64,000 bases of DNA from Monodelphis domestica (lineage: Eukaryota > Chordata > Mammalia > Didelphimorphia > Didelphidae), in contig NC_077233.1 of NCBI RefSeq assembly GCF_027887165.1, forward strand, positions 215,982,967 through 216,046,966, written 5' to 3'. Within the stretch, counting starts at the first letter, position 1, and each line of letters opens with the position of its first letter. Positions 13,556-48,463 of the stretch are shown piece after piece. The translations under genes were made by a program, and so were the position numbers. The notes beneath the pieces were generated by a model. That model was not told where the DNA came from. It searched no databases and saw only the letters and a list, made by a program, of their open reading frames with translations.

Positions 13556-14164
13556 ATGTATATTGATTATTGCTTCTTCCCAACTCTAGATGCTCTTCGT
13601 TTGTTCTCAAGATCACCATGCGTGAGAGGATATAGGCAAAGGTACCCATTAGGTACCAGTTGATTGAGTCAATTATTTCTTATCTGGAAGTCAACTGTTT
13701 GACTGATAGGGTAAAGTTGCTGGTAATGATCATACATGACATTTTTGGCCCCAACTCTGAGTGCTGTACCAAGCCTTTTATTATTGTAATCTATTTATTC
13801 TAGGTAAAGCAATCTATGAACCCATTATAGAAGAGATCAGAAGGAAATTTTTTAAAAATAGGAAGCATCCAAAGGCTACCCAGGCAAGAAACTATTCTTG
13901 GATTCCTCTGTTCCAAAACCACTAATCTATATAATATCGTCTTCTTTACACAGTAGCTCTCCTTGGTTTGTACACATTGTTCTTTATCTTCTCTCCATTT
14001 TTATCTGAAGAGCTCTCATTGTAAGACTTCCAAAAACTTTTAAACAAAGGGGAACTATGGATTTGAAAGTGAGAGGGTTGTTTTTGAGTGATAATATTGC
14101 TTCCCTAAATTTAGTCAGCATTCAGGTCCTGGCATTTTGCTGAAGACAGGACTCACCGGCACAA

Positions 14165-15724
14165 ATGACCTCATTTCATCCTCTCTTTATTCTGTGAGCC
14201 CTTTCCCCTCCAAAATAAGATTTGGCTTCATCATTCTGGCTCTTCCACCTTGAAAGGCCTAGATCAGAAGACTCAGTCCTTCCCCTTCTAGTCTCCTGTA
14301 TTATTAGGGCCCAGACCTCTCTGCTGTCTCTTTCACCCACTCCTGTTCTGCAAGTTAGTACAGGCATCTGCCTCAGGGAGAGAGGAGGGAAAGAGTCAAA
14401 GTCTTGCAGCATTTTCAAATCTTTGTGCTTGACATCATCCCTCCCACGACAAAGTCTGTTCAAAGAAACAGCAAGGCTTACATTGGACACATTCACACGA
14501 GATGGCCATTTTTTTTTTTACAAAAAGGATTTTTTGGTGGAAGTTTACCCAGCCTGAGAACCACATGGATTTACATTATCCTTTACTTTTATTGATGTAC
14601 TTGCCACTGAAGACCTGATCTGAAGACTGGCTTTACAAGAGGGAGGTTATTACAGATATGGAAAAAATCTGAAGTTTCCCCTTTTATGGGAGTGGAGACA
14701 CCTATTATCAGCCTTGGAATGCCAAGTGAGTTTGCTACTGGATGAGTCAGTGTATTCTCTCTGTTACTCCTCTGCCTGAAGTTCTATCAGCCTCTTGAGC
14801 TGCTAGATATAAATAACTAAAGAGACCCGATGGACACTCAAATCCCTGCCTGGAATGAGAGATTGACCGAACCACTTCCTTCCTCCAATTGCTGTAGGCA
14901 CAGATCCCTCTGCTGGCAATGGGGGAGAAAGACCCATATCCCACCCTCCAAGAGATTCCAAGCCCCCCCCCCCCAGGGGGGAGCACAGGTTTGGTTTCTC
15001 CTAAAAGTTAACATGGATGTTGACCCACTATAGGTCAGCACCTTAGGCACTGAAAGATAGAAGATTTGTCATTCCCGCACCAGCCCAGATACCTTTGTTT
15101 AGGAAGCCACAAACATTTAAAGATGTTTGGAACTCAAGAATTCCAATATCTCCTATGGCATCCACTTACAATAATGGTACTACTGCTACTACTAATAATA
15201 ATAATGGCATTTTTATAGCACTTTATGGTCTACAAGGCGCTTTATATGGTACCTTATTGGACCTCAGCTCAGTATCGAAAGCTCTAAGAATATCTGAGGT
15301 CTGGGGCAGGTGGGAGGAGAGATGAGCACTATCCCAAAGTTGAATGTTGCCTCGGAAAGTAATAGACTTCCCCTCACTTTGAGTTTTTTCCAGCAAAGGC
15401 TATTTGGAGAGGGATGAAGGATTCTTACTATGAGAAGTCAGATTAGATGGTCTCTGAGTTCCTTCTAATATTGATCTGTGATTCTGTAAAGGAAATTGTA
15501 GAAACGAAATCATCTTCTATAATCTGATATAGACTGGGGGTAGATGAGGGATGGGATCCCATTGATCTATCCATGGAGTCCCTTGGTCACTTTACAACTC
15601 ATTTTTGTGTGTAAATATGATGATGCTCAAGAGGGAAAAAGGAAAGACAGATGGAGAAGACAAACAGGTTTTTTTCTACCCTGAACAAAAAGAAATGGAG
15701 AAAAGTAGGCCTGGTGTTGCTAAA
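14165..15724 (-). other. AMZ1: Probable AMZ1 3-prime UTR
   Basis: This is DNA downstream of the AMZ1 stop codon. A minus-strand AATAAA lies at 14186-14191 (reads TTTATT on plus), giving a UTR of about 1.5 kb. The stretch contains only an old MIR-like piece near 15165-15270 and a C-run at about 14965. The end point is a guess from the signal alone. Confidence 0.35.
15165..15270 (+). repeat. MIR3/L2-like fragment
   Basis: 'taataataataatggcattt' followed by 'tagcactttatggtctacaa' and 'aggcgctttatatgg' matches the ancient mammalian MIR3-like repeat. It would lie inside the AMZ1 3-prime UTR. Confidence 0.5.
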
Positions 15725-39879
<24,155 letters not shown>

Positions 39880-40539
39880 CTCTGCCAAGCCAAACCTCGA
39901 GCTAGGAGATACCCTTGGGAGAGGGAGACTGATGATCTGGCATTAGTAGTCACTAGCCCCCCAGTAACTCACTTCCCCTAGAGTTTCTTCAGAGGAAAGT
40001 CTGTGAGGACAGCTGGAGTCAGGAATGAGAAATGGACAAACTCCTGGGTCTCAAGATTAGTCAAAAGACCTTTTCCCTCTGTGAAGAGGATTGTGACCCA
40101 GAACTTCTTCTTGAGTAGATCGAAGGGGCTTCAGAGAATGCCAGCAAGTGAAATACACACAGTCAGTTAAGAGATCTGGAAGACTTCCTTCCTATGGGTG
40201 CCCAGGGTCATGGTACTATATTGGGTACTGAGAATCAATAGAGGCAATGAGGGGCAATGAGGATGCCTGTGAACAGGGAGAAAAAACATAGAATATCATC
40301 ATTATTCCTATACAATTACAGAGTCACAGAATGTGAAAATTAAAAAGCATCTCAATGACCACTTCATCCAACCCAGACCCTTAATTACCATCCTAATATC
40401 CCCAACAAGTGGTTATGTAGCCCGACAGAAGATCTCCAAGGAGGGGAAAGCCACTACCTCCCAAAGTAGCTCATTCCTTTTCTTAGACATCTCTGATTGT
40501 TAGGAAGCTTCTCCTAACCTCAAGCCTAAACTGTCAGGG

Positions 40540-41325
40540 AGACAATAAACATTTATTAAGTATCTACTATGTTCCAGACACTGCACTAAATGATAGAGAT
40601 TAAAAGAATGGCAAAAGACAATTCCTGCTCTTAAAGATCTCAAGATCAAATGGGGAGGACAACATGCAAATAAGTGTGCAAATAAAGGATAGAGTAAGAC
40701 CTTGTTTTTTTGCAGCCAATATGTTCCATGACCTTCAGTGTTAGTTGAAAATCATGCATAATAGTGAACCTCATTATTTAATAAGCACATCTTATATGAA
40801 CATACCTAAGCACTTTACAAGTTTTCATAGGCTCATCAGAGCTACCAGCATCACTACTCTTGTACTTTGGGACCATTATTAATAACTAAATAGCATTCAT
40901 GAAACAAAGAGAAGCACTTCTCTGAGACCGACACAACTTGTATGGATGCTAATGTTTGGTGCAAAACAATGTAATGATTCCCATTAACACCTCAAGAAAA
41001 TGAGCATGATTGAGTTGTCTACTATGAGACTTTATATTACTTGGGGAAATGATGCAGATTTAGTGTGTGATTAAAAATATATATTTCTTTATTTTTTCTG
41101 CCTTCATTGTTTTTGCTTGCATATTACACATACCTGAATTTACACAATCCTGCTGTATTCAGGATAAATAGGAGGCAAACTACAGAGCAAGGGGACTAGA
41201 ATTAAGGTGGGGAGCTTCCTGCATAAGGTCTCCTTTTAGCTGAGACTTGAAGGAAGCCAGAAAGGAAGATGAGGAGGTAGAGAATTCCAGGCAGGTCAAT
41301 AAAAACATCAGAAGATGTAGCCTTT
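40540..41325 (-). repeat. L2 LINE 3-prime region inserted in L3
   Basis: 'acaataaacatttattaagt', 'gaccttcaag'-type L2 antisense blocks at 40540-40690 and 41170-41325 ('gctgagacttgaaggaagcc', 'gaattccaggcaggtc'). The middle (about 40690-41165) is unassigned AT-rich DNA. Confidence 0.6.
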
Positions 41326-41631
41326 TTGTAACTTCTAACCATCTGTTGTTTCAGATTACACCCTCAGGAGCCTAATGGATGAATCTAATCCCTCTTCCTA
41401 TGACAAAGCCTTCAAATACTTGAAGAAGGCTATTATGAGTCTCTTGAGTCTTCTCTTCTCCAAGCTAAATATCCTCAAGTCCTTATCCCATCCCTTTTAC
41501 CCTAATTCAAGGTCCTTCCTCATCCTGGTTGCCCTTCTCAGATTTATCCATGTCTTTAAACTATGGCACCCCAAACTGACACAATACTCAAGACCAGGGT
41601 GAATTACAGAGAGTCTACACCTCTCTAGCAC

Positions 41632-41936
41632 TTTTTTTTAAACTAGGTATCCCAATCTCACCCAAACTAAATGTATAGTGGCCATTCAGGGACCTGATCC
41701 CAATGGATTAGCATGGAACCTTTAATTTCATCCATTATTTTCAGCCTGAACCAGTTTTTCCTTCTTTACACAGTCTCATGGCCCTCTATTCCCAAGGGCT
41801 CTCCATATTGGTTCAGGACTTTATGTGTATACCTGATCAGCTTTATCCCCATTGCATCTCAGAACTCCTGAACTCAATCCATCAACCTCAATCTCCCCAG
41901 GATCAGGGACTACAGGCATCTACCACTGCATTCAGA
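41632..41936 (-). pseudogene. 7SL (SRP) RNA pseudogene A, near full length
   Basis: Minus-strand copy of the signal recognition particle RNA. On plus it starts with a T run (the copy's poly-A tail at about 41632-41640), then 'ccattcagggacctgatccc', 'ctctccatattggttcagga', 'tcagaactcctgaactcaat' and 'gggactacaggcatctacca', the reverse of the 7SL 5-prime end. Divergence by eye is about 25-30%, so it is a retroposed, non-functional copy. It lies inside the L3 fossil. Confidence 0.8.
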
Positions 41937-41938
41937 TC

Positions 41939-42283
41939 AATTCCTTCCTTCCTTCCTTTCTTCCCTCCCTCCCTCCTTCCTTCTTTTTCCTTCCTTCCTC
42001 CCTTCCTCCTTCTTCCTTCCTTCCTTTCCTCCCTTCCTTCCTCCCTCCCTCCCTTCTTCCTTCCTTCCTTCCTTCCATATTTCCTTCCTTCCCTCCTTTA
42101 TTCCTTCTTCCTTCCTTTCCTCCCTCCCTCGTTCTTTCCTTCCTTTCCTCCCTCCTTCCTTCCTTCCTTCCTTCCTTTTTTCCTTCCTTCCTTCCTTCTT
42201 CCTTCCTTTCCTCCCTTCCTCCTTCCTTCCTTCCTTCCTTCCTTCCTTCCTTCCTTCCTTCCTTCCTTCCTTCCTTTCCTTAC
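41939..42283. repeat. (TTCC)n pyrimidine tract
   Basis: About 345 bp of TTCC with CCCT and TTTC variants between the 7SL pseudogene and the tail of a minus-strand SINE1. Long open frames through it are artefacts. Confidence 0.97.
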
Positions 42284-42466
42284 CTTATGTCTTAGAATCA
42301 ATATTGTGTATTGGTTCCAAGGAACCAATGCAGAAAAGGCTATAAAAGGGTTTAAGTTACTTGACCAGGATCGCACAGATAGGAAGTGTCTGAGGCCATA
42401 TTTGAACCCAGGACCTCTGTCTCTAAGCCTAGCTCTCCATCTACTGAGCTACCCAGATGCCCCCTC
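42284..42466 (-). repeat. SINE1-type SINE, variant with private duplication
   Basis: Antisense copy. The middle reads 'ttccaaggaaccaatgcag' then 'aaaaggctataaaagg', unlike normal SINE1. The segment 42317-42466 is about 97% identical to the reverse complement of 43763-43913. Confidence 0.92.
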
Positions 42467-43762
42467 AAATCACTTCTTTCTGCCTAGAAGTTTTTCCTCT
42501 CTTAATGCAACCCAATATCACATTCGCTTTTTGGCTGTCATACTATGTTGTGCCTATTAAGCTTACAGTCAATTGATATGTCTGGATCTTTTTTCTGAAT
42601 GTGAAATTAATTTTTAACACAAATATTTATTAAGCATAAGTAGGGAATTCAGTGAGATAACAAAAGCATAACACATTCTCTTATGAAATGGTTCATTTTC
42701 AAAAACCTTCACTCAATGGAATTCTATGCCAGGCACTATAGAAAGAAAACTATATAGTTTCCACCAAAACAGGTGGACACTGATTTTTCCATAGGGTTTT
42801 TGGAGAATAATCATGATCCACCTTTAAGGATCCTTTTCATTCCATCTATATTCTTAATTCTTTTCACTAATTTCTCATTAATTCCTTGCAGTCTAGTGTT
42901 GGATCTGTGCACTATTTCCCATTTAAGATGCAAATCTAGATGGTATTCCTGCCTTCTCTCCAACACTGTCCTTCCCCCACCCCTACTCCCCACCCCAAGC
43001 AGTTTGGGTGGCTGCAGCAGGAACTGTGTTTCCATGGAACCTTCCATGCCACAGGCTCTGCTAGAGCTGTAATCTATACAGAATGAGTTTACAGACCTGT
43101 ACACATCCTGAAATGCAGTCTATTACTCTCTTCTTTTCTCTTCCTAATGCATTCAGCACTGATGGGCATCTTTACTGGCTTCCCTGTCTTTTTATTTAAC
43201 TACTACAGCTCCAGTGGGGCCCCTTCACAAGGGAAACATGACTTTCCAATCTAATTTGTAATTACAAAGCATATCCTTTGTGATTCTCCTCATGTTTGTG
43301 ACACCTTTTCATTATCTGAATTACAAGCTTTACTAGCCAGGGTCCCATGTATTTACATGAAAGCTGCTAGAAACAGCAATCACTGAATCAAAATGGCCTT
43401 GGATTTTGATATGTAGTATCTACATGATGGAGATGATGGACAGGGAATGGGAGGAAAAGAAGACAGGGGGTGGATAAAGAAGAGAAATACATCCCAAGGA
43501 AATGTACCAATTCCGAAGTTTCCTGAGGCATGCAAGAGAGGCCAGAGATATAAATTAAGTAGTCAGAGCCATGAATACATGCCAACAACCGTAAGCTATA
43601 AATAGGGAGATCTGAGAAAGAAAACAGAGCTTTCTTAACTGCTGAAATATATTAGCATGGGAAAGGACTCTAAGGAAGGAATTTAATGGAAGAAGTATGA
43701 ATGTTTCACTTTATAAGTGAGAAAACTCTTTGAACCCAGAGAGGTGGGTGTGTTTAAAGAAA

Positions 43763-43913
43763 GGGGGCATCTGGGTAGCTCGGTAGATGGAGAGCTAGGC
43801 TTAGAGACAGAGGTCCTGGGTTCAAATATGGCCTCAGACACTTCCTATCTGTGTGATCCTGGTCAAGTAACTTAAAACTCTTTTATAGCCTTTTCTGCAT
43901 TGGTTCCTTGGAA
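43763..43913 (+). repeat. SINE1-type SINE, variant partner
   Basis: Starts 'gggggcatctgggtagctcg' and is cut off at 'gcattggttccttgga', where the next SINE begins. It shares the private variant of the copy at 42284-42466. Confidence 0.92.
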
Positions 43914-44110
43914 TGCAGGTAGGTGATTCAGCAGATTGAAAGTCAGGTCTAGAGATGGGAGGTCCTGGGTTCAAAAGTGGCCTCAGACACCTCCCAGCTA
44001 TGTGACCCTGGGCAAGTCACTTAACCCCCATTGCCTAGCCCTTACCATGCTTCTGCCCTAGAACCAATGCATAGTACTGATTCTAAAGAGGAAAGGTAAA
44101 GAGTTTTTTG
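43914..44110 (+). repeat. SINE1-type SINE
   Basis: 'aggtaggtgattcagcagat', 'gaggtcctgggttcaaaag', 'gtactgattctaaagagg'. Directly abuts the previous SINE. Confidence 0.9.
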
Positions 44111-44120
44111 TTTGCTTATT

Positions 44121-44299
44121 TTTTTAAAACCCTTACTGTATATTGGTTCCAGGGCAGAAGAGTGGTAAGGGCTAGACAATAGGGGTTAAGTGACTTGCCC
44201 AGGTTTGTACAGCTGGGAGGTGCCTGAGGTCAAATTTGAACCCAGGACCTCTCCTATCTAGGCCTGACTCTCAATCCACTGAGCCACTATGCCCCCAGA
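44121..44299 (-). repeat. SINE1-type SINE
   Basis: Antisense copy ('cccttactgtatattggttc', 'caatccactgagccactatg'), tail to tail with the copy at 43914-44110 across a short T-rich spacer. Confidence 0.92.
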
Positions 44300-44524
44300 A
44301 GGTAAGAATTTTTTAAAAAGAAATGTTACTTTCCCCTTCCATCTCCTTTTTCCCCCCACCCCAACTCTTTTCTCCTGACAGCATAGCAAAGTACTTAAAG
44401 AAATAAGGGAGACCAGAGAAAAGGAGAAGCCATTAAACCAAAGACTTTGGGGACTCATTCCAATTCCATTCCCAGGCCCTCAAACCAAGGAGCTCAAGGA
44501 CAAAAAGAAAGGCACCATATTATC

Positions 44525-44760
44525 AAAATATCTGTTTAAGCACTATGAGCAACAGTAAAAATCTGGAGAAAAATTAAGTACCTCCAAAATGGAAAAGACT
44601 AAACAAACTGTGATATAAGAATGTAACTCGTTCTTACTGAATAATAATGAGCACTGAACATAATGAATTGAAAGAAATTCAGGAAGGCTTATAAAACCTA
44701 ATACAGAATAATGAAAGCAATATATAATGTAAATTAAAATATTAAATGGCAAAAAAAGTC
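44525..44760 (+). repeat. Marsupial LINE 3-prime region fragment
   Basis: 'taaaaatctggagaaaaatt', 'tgtgatataagaatgtaact' and 'gaaattcaggaaggcttata' match the LINE non-coding 3-prime region seen at 10.9-11.2 kb. Confidence 0.5.
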
Positions 44761-45514
44761 AGGTAAAATACAGTGGATAATATTGATAACAAATTATTAA
44801 GAGTAAGTCTTGTTTCTTAATGAGGCTGGGGAGTGTTGTCTTAGGAGAAGCCTCAATCAAGTTCAAACTCAAAGCCAATAATTTTCTTTTTTCTGGGAAG
44901 CCCAAAGAAAAACTCAGATTTTAAAGGTTTGTGATTTTTGTACACTCACCTTCGTCTGATTCAAAGTCTGTCTAATTCTCAGGAATCAACTGTCGATCAG
45001 GTATGCAAAATTCTTGATACTTCCAGTTTGAGAAGAGATAAGGAAGGAGGGAAAAAGGAAGATAGCAGTAAATTTTTTAAAAAAATTAAGCCACTTTTAA
45101 GATGGACTTTGAATTTTGGATCATTTAAATATTTTTCAACTTTTGAAGTCATTATTTTACAAGTGGAAGAAAAATATTGCTGGACTTGGAGGATCGTGGG
45201 AGTTGGGACTAGAAGGAAAGAGTCTTGGAAGGGGAAAATGACTTGTCCACAGTCACACAGGTGTTAAGTAGCACAGCTAGAATAAATAATTTTGCCAAGG
45301 TCACAAAAGAATCTCATGACAGAATCTATTTAGATTCCCATCCTTAGCTCCATATGTTTTAGAAAATACAGCCTCTCTGTTAATATGCAAAAAAAAAAAT
45401 TTATTACCCTTGTGCTTAAAACAAATATAATCTTCAAGTAAGAAAAGTGTATAAAATTCTAAAAATATTTTCCTCTTTCCTATTCCCAATATTTGGATCA
45501 TCCTAAGGGAGACA

Positions 45515-45780
45515 TTGTATGGTTTGTTTATTTGTTTTTCCAGTTTTGTCTGACTCTTTGTGACCCCATTTGGAGTTTTATTGGCAGAGATACTGGAGTG
45601 GTTTGCCAATTCCTTTTCCAGTTCATTTTACAGATAAGGAAACTGAGGCAAACAGGGTTTAATTGATTTGCTCAGGATTATCCCATTGGTAATAGTGTCT
45701 GAGGCCAGATTGGAACTTAGGAAACAGTCTTCCTGACTCCAGGCCTGGCACTCTATCCACGGTGCCACCTAGCTGCCCTA
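45515..45780 (-). repeat. MAR1 CORE-SINE
   Basis: Antisense MAR1: 'ttttgtctgactctttgtga', 'ggcagagatactggagtggt', 'ggcactctatccacggtgcc', end 'acctagctgccct'. Confidence 0.92.
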
Positions 45781-46004
45781 TTATTGTATTACATTTCATT
45801 GTTTGTACATTCCAATATGGATGCTACAGAAGCCATCAACCTATGCCTCTGAGGACCCATTCAATTCATTTTCCATGTGCCTTAACCTTTCCACTTCTCC
45901 CTCCCTGCTAAGCATTTCATTCCCTGGAGACACCCAGGTGTTATGAAGTAGACTAGGAAAGTACCTACCCAATGTATATTAGTTACATTCCATAATTAGA
46001 GAGA

Positions 46005-46225
46005 GAGTGCAGTGTTGTAGATAGGTTACTATACTAGGAACCAAACTGGCTCTGTCATAATGAGTAAGTCATTTCTTTTCTCTAAGCTTCAGTTCACAAC
46101 TGTAAAACGGGCTAAAACCATAACACCTACCTCAAAGCTTTGTGAAAATCAAGTGAGAGAATGTTTGTCAACTCCTTTGCAAACCCTAGAATGCTATTTA
46201 AATGAGTTATTATTTTTTTTATTAA
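46005..46225 (+). repeat. MIR SINE
   Basis: 'gagtgcagtgttgtagatag', 'atgagtaagtcatttctttt', 'cttcagttcacaactgtaaa', with tail 'tgctatttaaatgagttatt'. Confidence 0.6.
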
Positions 46226-46440
46226 TGCTATCTAATTCACTTAAGACTTACTGGATTCCCAGTCAAAGAAGGTAGATCTCTTTTTTCCTTAGATCCATGA
46301 TGGCGGGTCAGGGAGAGGAAGGAAGCATTTATTTAGCACCTACTATTGTGCCAGGCTCTGGGCTTTACAAATAATTTTAATATTACCTCATGATAAGATC
46401 TCCTTTAAAATTCACTGATAAGTGTATAGAAGTATTATTT

Positions 46441-46802
46441 GCATCATCTAGTTTTGATTTATTTTATCAATCCATTTGCCCCCCCAAGTCTCTTCATATA
46501 GGGTCTCCCTATTGTATCAGCCAGGTTAGAAATACAGCAACCATTCATGGGTCTAATCCTACCACTGATTGGCAGAGGAACTTTGACCTCCTCTGCTTCT
46601 GACTTTAGTTGGGTTGCCCCTCCCCAGGATGCCTAGTGATCCATCTCATTTCCTGGGAGCCCACTAGACTGACACTAGATTTGATGGGGACTCTTGACTG
46701 GCTCAACCTACATCCATTGAACTCTGGAGCCTAAGAGAGCCAAAAGCCTCCGACTTCTCAGTAGCAGGAATTATAGACATGCAGCACCACTGCACACTGG
46801 TC
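46441..46802 (-). pseudogene. 7SL-derived composite repeat, copy B
   Basis: Minus-strand 7SL homology covers about 46488-46802: 'gtctccctattgtatcagcc', 'cctctgcttctgactttagt', 'gagcccactagactgacact', 'attgaactctggagcctaag' and 'gcaggaattatagacatgca' (reverse of the 7SL 5-prime end). The left flank 46441-46487 ('catcatctagttttgattta', 'caatccatttgccccccc') recurs beside copy D. Heavily diverged, so not a working SRP RNA gene. Confidence 0.75.
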
Positions 46803-46990
46803 CCAGCAGACCAGCTCCTCTTAGCCAGCTTGGTTTCTATCCCAGCTTCTGATCTTATGTTCTCCTTGGGATTTGGCACCCCTGGTACCCTCTCTTCTTG
46901 GATCTCTTACTGCTGAGGCACTGCCCACTGACCTACCCAAGGAACATCAGATTCCATCCTGGCCACAGTACCTCAATAAGGCCTTGACAG

Positions 46991-47282
46991 TGTAAAATTT
47001 AAATTAATACCCGATAACTCCAAGTAGTATATGTTGTAAGATTTATTAGTAATCACTTGAAGCAGGAGAAATACAAGAACAAAAGTAAAAGCCTGAGTAA
47101 AGCCACGTGAGAAAAATTCTCCTGCCTGGCACTCACCCAACTGCCACAGTCGTGTTTCTGGGAGAAGAGAGAAAAGGCGGAGCTACACAAAACTTATATC
47201 TTCCCTACATTAGTATGTTATGTAGCTACATAAATGAGATGCTGGGAAAGTGAGTCCTGGGGAACACAAATCTAATTGTACA
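46991..47282 (-). mobile_element. Solo LTR fossil, same family as 32792-33039
   Basis: About 292 bp with TG...CA ends and the 4-bp target duplication 'acag' on both sides, as expected for a class I endogenous retrovirus LTR. On the minus strand an AATAAA precedes the 3-prime end. No internal viral genes are present. It differs clearly from the 32.8-kb copy, so the family is not very young. Confidence 0.65.
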
Positions 47283-47529
47283 ACAGTAAAGAGGTGGCAG
47301 TCCCTGTGGAGAAGGCAAGTGGAGGTAACACACAAATGGACAGTGGGAGCCTTGTGCCTGGCTACCTGCTCCATAAGTTCCAGGAAAAAAAAAATTGAGT
47401 TCCTATCTCAGACCCCAGAGCATAGCCTGGAAATATAGGAACTATAGGAAAAAAGAAAAAAGAAAAAGAAATTTTAAACTGACAAGGCATAGCCTGGAAA
47501 TATAGATAGAAAGAAATAAAAAGAAAATT

Positions 47530-47810
47530 TTAATTGACCTGTAATCCCTGCTGCTAGGGAGACTAGGGCTGATGGATTGCTTGAATTTGGGAGTTCTATG
47601 CTGCATTAGAGCTAAGCCAATTAGGTGCTTGGGCAACAATATGGTAAGCCTCCATGGAAGCTGTGGGGGAAGGGAAGGGAGGGCAGGGAGACCCAAATCA
47701 GCCCAGATCAGAAATGGAACAGATCAAAGCTTCCATGATAATCAAAAGTATGATCATGGCTACAAGGGCCACTGTACACCCAGTCTGAGTGAAATAGGGA
47801 AGCCTACTTT
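47530..47810 (+). pseudogene. 7SL (SRP) RNA pseudogene C
   Basis: Sense-strand 7SL homology begins at 'gacctgtaatccctgctgct' (7SL cctgtagtcccagctact), then 'gattgcttgaatttgggagt', 'caacaatatggtaagcctcc', 'agcccagatcagaaatggaa' and 'ggccactgtacacccagtct', ending before an A-run at about 47815. It covers almost the whole RNA at about 30% divergence. The left flank holds a local duplication of 'gcatagcctggaaatata' (47420-47440 and 47486-47508). Confidence 0.78.
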
Positions 47811-48463
47811 CACAGAAAAAAAAAAGAGCCAATATGGTCATCATAATAATATTATGCAATGTGATGAATAATCCCACTTGAATGTAAATTATGTAGGCTC
47901 CCTTTCCCTATAGACAGAGCTAACTCCCAAGTGGCAGATGTAACTGTGGGGCCTCAGGAGTGCTAATTTATGATTAGCAGAGATTGACAGAAGTTAGAAG
48001 GGGAAGGGGGCAGACAAGTAAGGGCCCATATGGCTGGGACCAGGAAATAACAGAGAAACAGACTAAAAGTGGCACTCGGAAGAGACTAGAATTGAGCATG
48101 TATTTCCAAACCAGGTTGGGTTGGCTCAATGAGCAAAAGACATGTAGGTATTACAGTATTGCCCCAGGGATCCCTTTGTATCCATATGTGTTAAGGATGA
48201 ATTCAAGGAATGCAAGGTGACTCTTTCCATGGTCTGGCGGCACACTGGATATTATATTATAATACTTATTATCTTATCTGGTTTCAAGGAGGGCAGCTTT
48301 ATCCCAATACATTGTATTTTTTCTCTAAAAGAAAAGATCCCATTCAGCTGTTTACACCTTACACCTATGTTTGTATATATTTCAGCCAAATATATTATTT
48401 CAAATATCACATTATTCCTTTGTCAAGGCTTTTCTCATCCTATATATGTCTTATTACCTGTAT

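Larger units (their letters stand above)
8621..14160. other. Intergenic DNA between GNA12 and AMZ1 3-prime ends
   Basis: No coding exon or RNA gene was recognised. It contains LINE tails (10440-10585, 10895-11480), two reverse MIR copies, two SINE1 copies and otherwise unique AT-rich DNA. Confidence 0.6.
40316..42620 (-). repeat. L3/CR1 LINE 3-prime region, multiply interrupted
   Basis: Antisense L3/CR1 3-prime region. It is read in pieces: 40316-40535 ('tcatccaacccagacc', 'tgattgttaggaagcttctc'), 41326-41631 ('taatccctcttcctatgaca', 'gtcttctcttctccaagcta') and about 42466-42620 ('ctcttaatgcaacccaatat'). It is split by an L2 piece, a 7SL pseudogene, a TTCC tract and a SINE1, so it is the oldest layer here. 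Confidence 0.75.

Noticed and set aside
14176-14557. Frames of 106 and 111 codons on opposite strands
   Set aside because: Lie in the probable AMZ1 3-prime UTR/flank with no family features.
41778-42560. 260-codon plus-strand frame
   Set aside because: It runs through a 7SL pseudogene, the TTCC tract and a SINE1; no protein family features.
46488-46802. Functional 7SL RNA gene
   Set aside because: Divergence is far too high for this very conserved RNA, and the internal domains are broken.
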